A stretch of 64,000 nucleotides of DNA from Bacteroidales bacterium (GCA_017549145.1 JAFYVM010000022.1:1-64000); one strand, 5' to 3'. Shown: positions 8,138-15,996, numbered from the stretch's first letter. Program-made: numbers and translations. Notes: generated by a model from the sequence alone, not told the origin.

Positions 8138-9529
8138 GTGAAAAAATTATATACATTCATTTTACTTATTAGCAGCATTTGTTTCGCAGATGCTGCTAAT
8201 GTTATTCCTGCTCCCCAGTCTGTCCAGATGACAGAAACTGTGTTTGATAAGGATTACCTGGGTAATATCTTATATGTTCAGGAATATGATCTCCCTGCAG
8301 AGGCGTATGAACTGCAGATCAATCAGAATCTGATTATTATCAAGCATTCTGACGAGGCTGGAAAATTCTATGCTCACCAGACCCTTGCTCAGCTTGCGGA
8401 TGATGATGTTATGTACTGTGGAGTTATCAAGGATGCGCCTCGTTTCGAGTGGAGAGGACTGATGCTCGATGAGTCTCGTCATTTCTTCGGAAAGGAAGAA
8501 GTGAAGGAACTGATAGATTTGATGTCCAGATACAAGCTCAACAGATTGCATTGGCATCTGTCAGATAATCAAGGCTGGAGAGTGGAGATCAAGGCTTATC
8601 CTGAGCTATGTACTGTGGGCGGCGTTGGATGTCACTCTGATAAGACTGCTCCTGCCCGCTACTATACTCAGGATGAAATCCGAGAAGTCGTTAAATATGC
8701 TGCTGAAAGGCATATAGAGATTATCCCTGAGATTGATATGCCTGGACACGCAAAAGCCTTTGGAAGAGCCTTCCCGGACCTGTATGCAGGTAAGAGCACT
8801 GTTAATCCTGCAAGTGAGAAATTGTATGAAGTCCTTGAGACAATCATGACTGAACTCGCAGATCTCTTTCCTGGCCGTTATATCCATATTGGAGGTGACG
8901 AGGTGTCAACTGAGGGATGGCGTCAGAGATCTGATATTCCTCCTTTCATGAGGAAGAAGAAGATCAAGTCTTATGATGATATCCAGAAGTATTTTGAGAC
9001 GCGATTCAGCAAGATTGTAAATAAGACAGGCAAGATCATCGTTGCTTGGGATGAGGTGCTGAATGGTGATATGGACAAGGATAAGACGGTTATCCATTGG
9101 TGGCGCGGAACCCATACCGAGACTTTGGAAAAGAGCCTTTCTGAGGGATTCAAGACCATTATCTGCACATGGAGGGCGTTCTATCTCGACTATGCGCAGG
9201 ATAGCAGATGTACAAAGGGACATCTTGTGTCAAAGGGAGTGTATAATCCGATGAAGAAACTATATGATTATAAGTTCCCTGAGCATTCAAGCTTGATTGG
9301 AGTTCAGGCAAATCTTTGGACTGAGTATGTCGTTACTCCAAAGCGATTGGACTATATGGTCTTTCCTCGTGCTATAGCAACAGCAGAGAAGGCGTGGAGC
9401 ATCGAAGAGAATATCAATTACGATGACTTTCTGAGAAGACTCGAGAAAGAGTATCTCTATTTGGACAAGAGGGGAGTCTACTACTACGACTTCAGGAACT
9501 TCAATGCCCATCCTGAACCATTGAAATAA
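8138..9529 (+). CDS. GH20 beta-N-acetylhexosaminidase, secreted
   Basis: 463 residues, start GTG 8138 (no usable in-frame ATG nearby) with a signal peptide ending near CFADA. A short GH20b-like N-terminal domain is followed by the catalytic barrel: RGLMLDESRHFF, LHWHLSDNQGW, PEIDMPGHA and the catalytic Asp-Glu pair D254-E255 in GGDEVS. GH20 enzymes remove terminal GlcNAc or GalNAc by substrate-assisted catalysis. The protein is somewhat shorter than many Bacteroidetes GH20s and shows no extra C-terminal modules. It closes the hydrolase run and is followed directly by a hairpin terminator. Confidence 0.93.
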   Translation: MKKLYTFILLISSICFADAANVIPAPQSVQMTETVFDKDYLGNILYVQEYDLPAEAYELQINQNLIIIKHSDEAGKFYAHQTLAQLADDDVMYCGVIKDAPRFEWRGLMLDESRHFFGKEEVKELIDLMSRYKLNRLHWHLSDNQGWRVEIKAYPELCTVGGVGCHSDKTAPARYYTQDEIREVVKYAAERHIEIIPEIDMPGHAKAFGRAFPDLYAGKSTVNPASEKLYEVLETIMTELADLFPGRYIHIGGDEVSTEGWRQRSDIPPFMRKKKIKSYDDIQKYFETRFSKIVNKTGKIIVAWDEVLNGDMDKDKTVIHWWRGTHTETLEKSLSEGFKTIICTWRAFYLDYAQDSRCTKGHLVSKGVYNPMKKLYDYKFPEHSSLIGVQANLWTEYVVTPKRLDYMVFPRAIATAEKAWSIEENINYDDFLRRLEKEYLYLDKRGVYYYDFRNFNAHPEPLK

Positions 9530-9532
9530 TAA

Positions 9533-9565
9533 ATGAGGCTAGCAAATGCTAGCCTCATTCTTTTA
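9533..9565 (+). terminator. Hairpin terminator between convergent genes
   Basis: A perfect 11-bp stem (ATGAGGCTAGC / GCTAGCCTCAT) with AAAT loop is followed by TCTTTT. It sits between the GH20 gene and the convergent CBM9-like gene and may serve both directions. Confidence 0.85.
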
Positions 9566-10201
9566 TCGTGTAAGCTGAATCTCTCCGAAATAATCTGGAC
9601 AATGGAAATTTGGCTGCGGCAGTCCGATTTCCGACCAGCTGAGGAAATGTGTCTGAGCGCAATTGTCTCCACATTTGTAGAAGTTTCCTCGAAGTGATGC
9701 AGGTGCTTCTTCAAGTCCTAGAACTGAGAATGGGATGAGCTCTACTCTCCACCAGCTCTGGCCATCCTGCTGGATGTCGATAGCCTCGTGTTTAAGTGAC
9801 CCGAAGTTGCGGATCTGGCTCATGATCTCTGGACCAAAGTGCTGTGCGTCTGCTTTAGATTTTCTTTTTGCAGCGAGCACTGCGCCAATACAGTTCATCT
9901 CGAAGTTGAAATATCCTTCTCCTGCTGGGTTGCCGATGAAGAACTCCACGCAGCTGTCTTCCCATACTGGGCCGTTGTTTTCAAGTGTGACAGCCTTTAC
10001 ATGATTCTCATTTACCTCAAAAAGTACTGCAAGTACCTTGTCTGAGAATGCAAGGTGGAATCCAACCTCTGGAGCATAAGGATAGTCCTTCCAATTAACA
10101 CAATCGATTTCGTGTCTGTCAACAAGGTGGAGCTCGTTGAAGATTTCTTCCTCGGTCAAGTTCTCAATGCCGGGAAGATATTTTGCTGTAAGCGTCTTCA
10201 T
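9563..10201 (-). CDS. Carbohydrate-binding family 9-like protein
   Basis: 212 residues. The middle part has the pattern of the CBM9-like/DOMON-type beta-sandwich: LAVLFEV, VWEDSCVEFFI, YFNFEMNCIGAVLAA and WWRVELIPF. In CBM9 xylanase modules this fold binds sugar chain ends, but in stand-alone Bacteroidetes proteins the function is not established. There is no signal peptide, so the protein seems cytosolic, which is odd for a polysaccharide-binding role. It lies 5 bp after asd on the same strand and is probably cotranscribed with it. Confidence 0.7.
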   Translation of the reverse strand: MKTLTAKYLPGIENLTEEEIFNELHLVDRHEIDCVNWKDYPYAPEVGFHLAFSDKVLAVLFEVNENHVKAVTLENNGPVWEDSCVEFFIGNPAGEGYFNFEMNCIGAVLAAKRKSKADAQHFGPEIMSQIRNFGSLKHEAIDIQQDGQSWWRVELIPFSVLGLEEAPASLRGNFYKCGDNCAQTHFLSWSEIGLPQPNFHCPDYFGEIQLTR

Positions 10202-10206
10202 TATTA

Positions 10207-11214
10207 TTACTCTTTTGGAAGGAAACCTTTTTCGATGAGCTTCTCAGCAATCTGTACCGCATTTGTTGCAGCACCCTTGCGAAGGTTGTCTGCAACGCAC
10301 CAGAAGTTAAGTCCAGACTTGACAGAAGGGTCTTTGCGGAAGCGTCCTACGAATACGTCATTCTTACCCCAAGCATAGAGAGGCATTGGGTATACGCAGT
10401 TTGTTGGATCGTCCTGAAGAGTTACGCCTGGAGTTTCCTCCATCATCTTGCGAACGTCTTCAAGTGTGAACTCCTTCTCGAACTCAAGGTTGATAGACTC
10501 TGAGTGTCCTCCCTGAACTGGAACACGAACTGTTGTAGGAGAAACTCCGATGCTGTCGTCGGCGAAGATCTTATGAGTCTCGTTAACCATCTTCATTTCC
10601 TCCTTTGTGTAACCTGTCTCGAGGAATGAGTCAATATGAGGAAGGATGTTCTGGTCGATCGGATGTGGATAAACTGCTGGATATTCGCCCCACTTTCCAC
10701 CGGCTCTTTCTGCTGTCATCTGGTCCATTGCCTTGTAGCCTGTTCCAGTTACTGACTGGTAAGTTGACACAACGATACGCTTGATCTTGTATGCCTTGTG
10801 GAGTGGCCACAAAGGAAGGAGCATCTGGATTGTCGAACAGTTGGGGTTAGCGATGATATAGTCTGACTCTTCGAGAACGTCTCCGTTTACTTCTGGAACC
10901 ACAAGCTTCTTGGTTGGGTCCATCCTCCACTGAGAAGAGTTGTCCACGACTCTTGTTCCTACCTCTGCAAACTTTGGTGCGAGCTCTGCTGAGGTGCTTC
11001 CACCTGCTGAGAAAAGCGCAAGGTCAGGGCGTGCTGCGATTGCATCTTCTGCACTGAGAACTGTCCACTCTTTACCCTGGAATGTAATCTTTCTACCCAC
11101 TGATTTTGCTGATGCAACAGGAATAAGCTCTGTTACAGGGAAGTTTCTCTCTGCGAGCACTTCCAACATTCTTGTGCCGACTAGTCCTGTGGCACCTACT
11201 ACTGCTACTTTCAT
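10207..11214 (-). CDS. asd: Aspartate-semialdehyde dehydrogenase
   Basis: 335 residues, full length. An N-terminal Rossmann motif (VVGATGLVGTRML) binds NADP, the catalytic Cys126 lies in NPNCSTIQM, and the VPVQGGHSESI segment is part of the substrate site. The enzyme reduces aspartyl phosphate to aspartate semialdehyde on the way to lysine/diaminopimelate, threonine and methionine. No aspartokinase gene is nearby. A TATATTTG promoter box lies 36 bp upstream on the minus strand. Confidence 0.96.
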   Translation of the reverse strand: MKVAVVGATGLVGTRMLEVLAERNFPVTELIPVASAKSVGRKITFQGKEWTVLSAEDAIAARPDLALFSAGGSTSAELAPKFAEVGTRVVDNSSQWRMDPTKKLVVPEVNGDVLEESDYIIANPNCSTIQMLLPLWPLHKAYKIKRIVVSTYQSVTGTGYKAMDQMTAERAGGKWGEYPAVYPHPIDQNILPHIDSFLETGYTKEEMKMVNETHKIFADDSIGVSPTTVRVPVQGGHSESINLEFEKEFTLEDVRKMMEETPGVTLQDDPTNCVYPMPLYAWGKNDVFVGRFRKDPSVKSGLNFWCVADNLRKGAATNAVQIAEKLIEKGFLPKE

Positions 11215-11249
11215 ATTTCGTTTCTATTTTATTTCTATGTAATTCTATG

Positions 11250-11257
11250 CAAATATA
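11250..11257 (-). promoter_or_regulatory. -7 box upstream of asd
   Basis: TATATTTG on the minus strand (CAAATATA on plus), 36 bp upstream of the asd start. No certain -33 partner. Confidence 0.5.
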
Positions 11258-11432
11258 TCATATTTTTCGTTTACAGATGTACTCCGCCCCGCAAACATAA
11301 TAAAATTTAATATGTGGCTCTCAGATGATTAAAAGACTGCCAGAGGCATTTAAAATGCGTGTTTTGTCCTGATGGTTAACATTTGTAACGTCAAGAAAAC
11401 CACCAAATTTATACGAAATAGCGAAATTTTTG

Positions 11433-11440
11433 TATCTTTG
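11433..11440 (+). promoter_or_regulatory. -7 box for tRNA-Leu
   Basis: TATCTTTG, 10 bp before the tRNA, fits TAnnTTTG. The predicted start lies very close to the mature 5' end. Confidence 0.6.
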
Positions 11441-11450
11441 CATCCGGATC

Positions 11451-11536
11451 GCTTTGGTGGTGGAATAGGTAGACACGCGGGACTTAAAATCCCGTGGGCA
11501 GCAATGCCCGTACGGGTTCGATTCCCGTCCGAAGCA
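11451..11536 (+). tRNA. tRNA-Leu (TAA anticodon)
   Basis: Class II tRNA with a long variable arm (TGGGCAGCAATGCCCG). The acceptor stem is GCTTTGG/CCGAAGC, the anticodon stem CGGGA/TCCCG encloses CTTAAAA with TAA at 11485-11487, and the T-arm contains GGTTCGATTCC. CCA is not encoded. Confidence 0.95.
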
Positions 11537-11540
11537 CATC

Positions 11541-11580
11541 AATCCCTCTTGGAATTTCTTCTAAGAGGGATTTTAGTTTT
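11541..11580 (+). terminator. Intrinsic terminator after tRNA-Leu
   Basis: A 10-bp stem AATCCCTCTT/AAGAGGGATT with a 12-nt loop, followed by TTAGTTTTG. Confidence 0.8.
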
Positions 11581-11650
11581 GTGGGTTTGGCCAACTTGTA
11601 TACTGATTAGGATACACCTTGTACATATCGGGCGCAAAATGGATACAAAC

Positions 11651-11677
11651 GGGAGCAAATATTGAGTTTTTGCTCCC
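11651..11677. other. 9-bp inverted repeat before the nitroreductase promoter
   Basis: GGGAGCAAA (11651-11659) and TTTGCTCCC (11669-11677) form a perfect inverted repeat ending 7 bp before a TATATTTG box. Its place suggests an operator, but it could be a weak hairpin. Confidence 0.45.
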
Positions 11678-11684
11678 AAAAGGT

Positions 11685-11692
11685 TATATTTG
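11685..11692 (+). promoter_or_regulatory. -7 box for the nitroreductase gene
   Basis: TATATTTG, 28 bp upstream of ATG 11721, with the inverted repeat 11651-11677 just upstream. Confidence 0.55.
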
Positions 11693-11720
11693 TGGAGTTG
11701 GATCCTAAAGATTTTAAAAT

Positions 11721-12341
11721 ATGAAAACATCGAAAGCAGTTATCGCAGGTGCTTGCCTCGCAATGGCAGTTGCTTGCAACCAGACTCCTCAGCAGGAGGT
11801 TGAGACTAATGCTGTAGTTGAAACTATCATGTCTCGTCGCAGTATCAGAAACTATAAGCAGATTCCTGTTGGAAGAGATACTTTGAATGCAATTATGGAG
11901 TGCGGAATCAATGCTCCTAACGGACAGAATAAGCAGTCTTGGGAAGTACGCGTAGTGGATAATCCTGAGCTGATGGCTGAGATGTCAAAGGCTATGGGAG
12001 ACGCTCATCCAGACATTCCTGGCGGCTTTGCAAAAGATTGCTTCAGAGGTGCTCCAGTCATGACTTTTATTGCACGTGACCTTTCATACGACTTTTCGGC
12101 TTATGACTGCGGATTGTTGGCTGAGAACATCATGCTCTCTGCATGGTCTATGGGTGTTGGCTCTATCTGCCTCGGAAGCCCGGTGAGATTCCTCACAGAT
12201 AACGATCTCTGCAAACCATATCTTGAGAAACTCGGCTTCAGTGAAGGCTACGAGCTCTGCCTTTGCGTAGGTCTTGGCTACGCTGACGAAGAGCCGGAGG
12301 CAAAACCTCGTATTGCTGAAAAAGTAAAGTTTGTTGACTAG
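11721..12341 (+). CDS. Nitroreductase-family protein with a lipoprotein signal
   Basis: 206 residues. The N-terminus is a lipoprotein signal with lipobox AVAC (Cys19). From residue 34 the nitroreductase fold starts with SRRSIRNYKQIPV and NAPNGQNKQSWEVRVV, the FMN-binding Arg/Ser/Asn region, and the C-terminal part has CLGSPV and LCLCVGLGY. Family members are FMN enzymes that reduce nitro compounds, quinones or flavins with NAD(P)H. A lipidated form is unusual because the nicotinamide cofactor is cytosolic. A promoter box and an inverted repeat lie upstream. A small gene follows 4 bp later. Confidence 0.85.
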   Translation: MKTSKAVIAGACLAMAVACNQTPQQEVETNAVVETIMSRRSIRNYKQIPVGRDTLNAIMECGINAPNGQNKQSWEVRVVDNPELMAEMSKAMGDAHPDIPGGFAKDCFRGAPVMTFIARDLSYDFSAYDCGLLAENIMLSAWSMGVGSICLGSPVRFLTDNDLCKPYLEKLGFSEGYELCLCVGLGYADEEPEAKPRIAEKVKFVD

Positions 12342-12345
12342 TAAC

Positions 12346-12630
12346 ATGGCACGTCAGAAGCGAAATAATCGTCAGAAACCGACAAAGATCTATAAAGATG
12401 AATCAGGAAACAGGGTCGTGGAAGTTAGTGACCTTAGTTTCTTGTCTGATCGTGGTCACCGCTACAACTGGCTTCAAAGACATTTTCATCACCATAGACT
12501 AAGAATCAAAGTCAAGAAGGCGAACACGATTATCGCAGCCTCTGACAAGGTAGCAACAGACATCCATCGCTTCTACTTCATCCCATACGACAGAATAAGC
12601 GTCAAGCCTCTCCCACAAAACCAAGAGTAG
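12346..12630 (+). CDS. Small basic protein with a glycosyltransferase-like segment
   Basis: 94 residues, start ATG 12346, 4 bp after the nitroreductase. The N-terminus is very basic (MARQKRNNRQK). Residues about 63-90 (ANTIIAASDKVATDIHRF) resemble the interdomain region of GT4 glycosyltransferases, where the second Rossmann domain begins, but the rest of such an enzyme is missing. It is either a conserved small family built around this piece or a gene remnant; no frame disruption is visible. Its last 29 bp overlap the end of the convergent comF gene. I do not recognise a function. Confidence 0.6.
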   Translation: MARQKRNNRQKPTKIYKDESGNRVVEVSDLSFLSDRGHRYNWLQRHFHHHRLRIKVKKANTIIAASDKVATDIHRFYFIPYDRISVKPLPQNQE

Positions 12631-13435
12631 CGATGCTGATTCGGAAGGAAGGTGGGAAGGTGTCTCGCAGGGCAGAGTAGCAGGCGAGGGCTGTTGATCC
12701 GGTAGTGAAAATATCATCGATAATGAGCAGGTGCTTCAGGTCTGAGATGGCAGAAGCATCTGCTTTTTTCGTGCCTGATCCAGAGCTTTGAACTATGTCT
12801 GGTCTGACTCGAAATGCACCTTTCACATTAGCCGCTTTGCCTTCGATAGAGAGTTTGGTCTGTGTGCGTGTTCTGCGGCAACGCTCCAGAATGTCAGTCC
12901 TTAAATTCACTCCCAACGCCGTGGCCACTTCGCGAGCAATAACCTCTGCCTGATTGTATCCTCGTGACCATCTACGTGTCCAATGAAGTGGGATGGGGAT
13001 GACCGCGTCTACGTCTGCCAGGTGCTCCGCCCGAGCGAGTCTAGCCCCGAGCTGCTGACCGAAGAACTTACCTGCAGGGATGTTACTATGGTATTTCAAC
13101 TGCCGTGAAATATGGCTGTAATCACTGTCGGCACGATAGAAAAACAGAGCTGTTGCATATGCATACTCCTCGTGGTAAGGATGCGTTCCATCTAATGATA
13201 TTCTCTCCAATTCCTCCTGAATAAGTGCATTGAACTTATCCGCCATTGGGTTGAATTTGCGAAGCCAATAATATGTGTGCGGAATATCATCGAGGCACTC
13301 TCTGCATAGGTGCTTCTCTGAGGATGCCAACGCACTTTCACAAACAATGCACCTCCTGGGAACAAGAAGGTCCAGCACAGCCTTCAAGCCGTACTGGACT
13401 ATATCCTTTAGTGCTTTCCCCTCAACCTCTCTCAT
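12602..13435 (-). CDS. comF: ComF family phosphoribosyltransferase-like protein
   Basis: 277 residues. The N-terminus carries a zinc-ribbon-like CIVCESAL...CREC set, and the C-terminus the PRPP loop LLIIDDIFTTGSTA, followed by a short helix and strand. The DAVIPIPLHWTRRWSRGYNQAE segment is the ComF/GntX signature. In competent bacteria ComF acts in the uptake of transforming DNA; in Bacteroidetes the role is unproven. It is downstream of fabG on the same strand, separated by 121 bp that hold a repeat element. Its 3' end overlaps the small convergent gene by 29 bp. Confidence 0.9.
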   Translation of the reverse strand: MREVEGKALKDIVQYGLKAVLDLLVPRRCIVCESALASSEKHLCRECLDDIPHTYYWLRKFNPMADKFNALIQEELERISLDGTHPYHEEYAYATALFFYRADSDYSHISRQLKYHSNIPAGKFFGQQLGARLARAEHLADVDAVIPIPLHWTRRWSRGYNQAEVIAREVATALGVNLRTDILERCRRTRTQTKLSIEGKAANVKGAFRVRPDIVQSSGSGTKKADASAISDLKHLLIIDDIFTTGSTALACYSALRDTFPPSFRISIATLGFVGEA

Positions 13436-13463
13436 CTTCGTATTGTTATAGAAATGTTAGCAT

Positions 13464-13547
13464 TGTCATCCTGAGCGTTAGCGAAGGATCTGGGTGTGAA
13501 GATGCTTCACTACGTTCAGCATGACAGTGTGTCGTTCAGCATGACAG
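13464..13547. repeat. Dispersed intergenic repeat (TGTCATCCTGAGCG family)
   Basis: TGTCATCCTGAGCG at 13464 is followed by AGCGAAGGATCT, and the far end has two copies of CGTTCAGCATGACAG in inverted relation to the start (13514-13526 and 13533-13547). A related copy occurs at 46450 between pyrH and frr. Confidence 0.65.
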
Positions 13548-13556
13548 AAGGATAGT

Positions 13557-14306
13557 TTAGCAACTCATTGCTCCGCAGCAGTTAATTACCTGTCCGCTCA
13601 CATACGACGACAGGTCGCTGGCGAGGAAGAGTGCCACATTGGCGACATCCTCCGGTGTGCCACCTCGGCGAAGCGGTATGGTTTTAATCAGCTCGTCCTG
13701 AACAGACTCTCCAAGCGCTGCAGTCATGTCTGTGGCGATGAATCCAGGTGCTATGCAATTGGCACGAATACCTCGCGGTCCCATTTCTTTGGCAATAGAC
13801 TTTGCAAGGCCGATGAGGCCAGCCTTTGATGCTGAGTAGTTGCACTGTCCTGCATTTCCAGCAACTCCAACCACCGAAGAAACATTGATGATGCTTCCAC
13901 TTCTCTGTCTAGCCATGATAGGAGTGCAAGCACGGATATAGTTGAACGCAGATTTTAGATTTGTGTTCAGAACTTCGTCCCACTGCTCCTCAGTCATTCG
14001 CATCATGAGTCCGTCTCGGGTGATTCCTGCATTATTGACCAAAATATCAATATGTCCGAATTCCTTATGGATTTCTCCTGCAAGCGACTGCGCCAAAGCA
14101 AAGTCAGAGGCATTGGCCTGATAAGCACGAACCTTCACTCCCAAAGCCTCAATCTCTCCTACCAATTCTGCTACCACCGCCTCGCTTGTCGTATGGTATG
14201 TGAATGCAATGTCAGCTCCTTCCGATGCATACTTAAGGGCGATGGCCTTGCCGATTCCCCTCGCTGCTCCTGTAATCAGGGCTACCTTTCCATCTAAAAG
14301 TCCCAT
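13557..14306 (-). CDS. fabG: 3-oxoacyl-[acyl-carrier-protein] reductase
   Basis: 249 residues from ATG at 14306. Short-chain dehydrogenase with the NADP motif TGAARGIGK, NNAG at 91-94 and the catalytic triad S144, Y157 and K161 (SSVVGVAG...YSASK). FabG reduces beta-ketoacyl-ACP in each round of fatty acid elongation. A longer frame runs upstream to 14549 but contains the promoter and is not family-like. A complete TTTG-19 bp-TATTTTTG promoter lies 22-52 bp upstream. No other fab genes are nearby; comF follows. Confidence 0.94.
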   Translation of the reverse strand: MGLLDGKVALITGAARGIGKAIALKYASEGADIAFTYHTTSEAVVAELVGEIEALGVKVRAYQANASDFALAQSLAGEIHKEFGHIDILVNNAGITRDGLMMRMTEEQWDEVLNTNLKSAFNYIRACTPIMARQRSGSIINVSSVVGVAGNAGQCNYSASKAGLIGLAKSIAKEMGPRGIRANCIAPGFIATDMTAALGESVQDELIKTIPLRRGGTPEDVANVALFLASDLSSYVSGQVINCCGAMSC

Positions 14307-14327
14307 TTCAAATACTTTAAGTCTATG

Positions 14328-14358
14328 CAAAAATACCGAACTATTCATAAAAGCCAAA
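14328..14358 (-). promoter_or_regulatory. Promoter of fabG
   Basis: On the minus strand, TTTG at 14358-14355 and TATTTTTG at 14335-14328 are separated by 19 bp, an exact Bacteroidetes-type promoter. Confidence 0.75.
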
Positions 14359-14368
14359 ATAAAAAAAC

Positions 14369-14376
14369 TATCTTTG
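14369..14376 (+). promoter_or_regulatory. -7 box for ahcY
   Basis: TATCTTTG, 20 bp before ATG 14397, back to back with the fabG promoter. The leader is very short, so there is no room for a SAH riboswitch. Confidence 0.55.
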
Positions 14377-14396
14377 CGGACGCTAAATGAATATAT

Positions 14397-15650
14397 ATGA
14401 CAAGTGAAATAAGAAATCCTCAGCTCTGGCAGGACGGCAGACTGAAAATCGACTGGGTAAGACATCATATGCCACTCCTTAACTCTCTTGAAGAGGAGTT
14501 TTCGAAGACTCTTCCATTCAAGGGTCTGAAGGTGGCTCTCTCTGTTCATCTCGAGGCTAAGACCGCATATCTATGTGAAGTTCTCGCAGCAGGTGGTGCC
14601 GAGATGTATGTAACAGGAAGTAATCCTCTTTCAACTCAGGACGATATTGCAGCAGCACTCGTCCAGGCTGGTCTTAACGTGTATGCATGGTACAACGCAA
14701 CTCCACAGGAATACGAGGAGCATATCCGTCGCGTTCTTGAGGTAGGACCAAATATCATCATCGACGATGGTGGTGACCTTGTAAACCTTATGCACACAGA
14801 GTACAAGGATCTTATTCCGAACGTAATCGGTGGTTGCGAGGAGACTACAACTGGTATCCTCAGACTCATTCAGCTTAATAAGGCTGGCGAACTTAAGTTC
14901 CCGATGATGCTTGTCAACAATGCTGACTGCAAACACCTTTTTGATAACCGTTATGGTACCGGTCAGTCTGTATGGGATGGTATCAACAGAACTACTAACT
15001 TGATTGTAGCTGGTAAGAACGTTGTCGTAGCAGGTTACGGCTGGTGCGGTAAGGGTGTAGCAATGAGAGCAAAGGGTCTTGGAGCAGAGGTAATCGTAAC
15101 TGAGGTTGATCCTATCAAGGCATTGGAGGCAGTGATGGATGGATTCAAGGTGATGAAGATGGATCAGGCTGCTGAGCTTGGAGATATTTTCGTTACAGTG
15201 ACAGGATGTGACGGCGTAATCGTTAAGGAGCATTTCCTTAAGATGAAGGACGGAGCTATCTGCTGCAACGCAGGTCACTTTGATTGCGAGGTTGATGTGG
15301 CTGGTCTTCGTGAGATGGCAACTGAAGTTAAGGAGGCTCGTAAGAATATCGTAGGCTATACTCTCGAAAATGGCAACAAGGTATATGTCATCGCAGAGGG
15401 ACGTCTTGTGAATCTTGCAGCAGGTGATGGTCACCCAGCTGAGATCATGGATATGTCATTTGCTATCCAGGCACTCAGCGCGAAGTATCTTGTGGAGAAT
15501 CGCGAGACAGTAAGCCGTGAGGCAGGTTGCATGGTTAATGATGTTCCACTCGAAATCGACCAGGAGGTTGCTCGCCGCAAGCTCGCTTTCTGGGGTTGCG
15601 AAATCGACACCCTCACTCCAGAACAACATCGCTACCTGTTTGGTGAGTAG
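14397..15650 (+). CDS. ahcY: Adenosylhomocysteinase
   Basis: 417 residues, the size of the bacterial forms without the extra insertion. It hydrolyses S-adenosylhomocysteine to adenosine and homocysteine, removing the product inhibitor of methyltransferases. The NAD-binding motif VVVAGYGWCGKGVA, the substrate-side segments EETTTGILRL and NNADCKHLFDNRYGTGQS, and the closing NLAAGDGHPAEIMDMSF are all present. The far C-terminus lacks the Lys-Tyr pair typical of many SAHHs and ends in HRYLFGE. A promoter box lies directly upstream, and a 350-bp gene-free stretch follows. Confidence 0.95.
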   Translation: MTSEIRNPQLWQDGRLKIDWVRHHMPLLNSLEEEFSKTLPFKGLKVALSVHLEAKTAYLCEVLAAGGAEMYVTGSNPLSTQDDIAAALVQAGLNVYAWYNATPQEYEEHIRRVLEVGPNIIIDDGGDLVNLMHTEYKDLIPNVIGGCEETTTGILRLIQLNKAGELKFPMMLVNNADCKHLFDNRYGTGQSVWDGINRTTNLIVAGKNVVVAGYGWCGKGVAMRAKGLGAEVIVTEVDPIKALEAVMDGFKVMKMDQAAELGDIFVTVTGCDGVIVKEHFLKMKDGAICCNAGHFDCEVDVAGLREMATEVKEARKNIVGYTLENGNKVYVIAEGRLVNLAAGDGHPAEIMDMSFAIQALSAKYLVENRETVSREAGCMVNDVPLEIDQEVARRKLAFWGCEIDTLTPEQHRYLFGE

Positions 15651-15797
15651 GTGTCGTTTATGCGACAGGTAGTGCGTTGTTGGTATCTTCTTGATAATCA
15701 GTGCGTTGACTCTGGATTGGTGGGCGTTTTTACCCGCCAATGAATGACTAAAGTGTTAATAATCAGGAGTTTGTAGAAAACGGGCTTCCCGATTTAA

Positions 15798-15855
15798 GCC
15801 CGCCCAGCGCAATCGCACCAAGTTAACAGACATAGAATAAAGAACTAACTTTCAG
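15798..15855 (+). repeat. 58-bp direct repeat, copy 1
   Basis: Identical to copy 2 except for C/T at position 13 of the unit (15810 versus 15951). It ends in AAAGAACTAACTTTCAG. Confidence 0.9.
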
Positions 15856-15938
15856 GCTTTTGAGCGAAGCGATGGCAAGTCCCTTTCCCGAGGAAAGGGA
15901 TTTAGGGATAGGGTAACGTATACATATTTCATATTTAT

Positions 15939-15996
15939 GCCCGCCCAGCGTAATCGCACCAAGTTAACAGACATAGAATAAAGAACTAACTTTCAG
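15939..15996 (+). repeat. 58-bp direct repeat, copy 2 (ddl leader)
   Basis: Ends 4 bp before the ddl start codon, so it forms the immediate 5' untranslated leader. Copy 1 lies 141 bp upstream. Confidence 0.9.

Noticed and set aside
14377..14396. SAH riboswitch before ahcY
   Set aside because: The leader between the -7 box and the start codon is only 20 bp, too short for a riboswitch.
14307..14549. Longer N-terminus for fabG
   Set aside because: The extension includes the full TTTG/TATTTTTG promoter and overlaps ahcY; FabG proteins begin at the MGLLDGKVALITG position.
14631..15434. Long open frame (267 codons) on the minus strand inside ahcY
   Set aside because: It is wholly antisense to a strongly conserved enzyme gene, is Cys/Ser/Leu-rich with no family likeness, and has no promoter or partner genes; it follows from codon bias of ahcY.
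15716..15741. Terminator for ahcY
   Set aside because: The 9-bp stem is good, but there is no T-run after it, so I list it only within the gene-free stretch.
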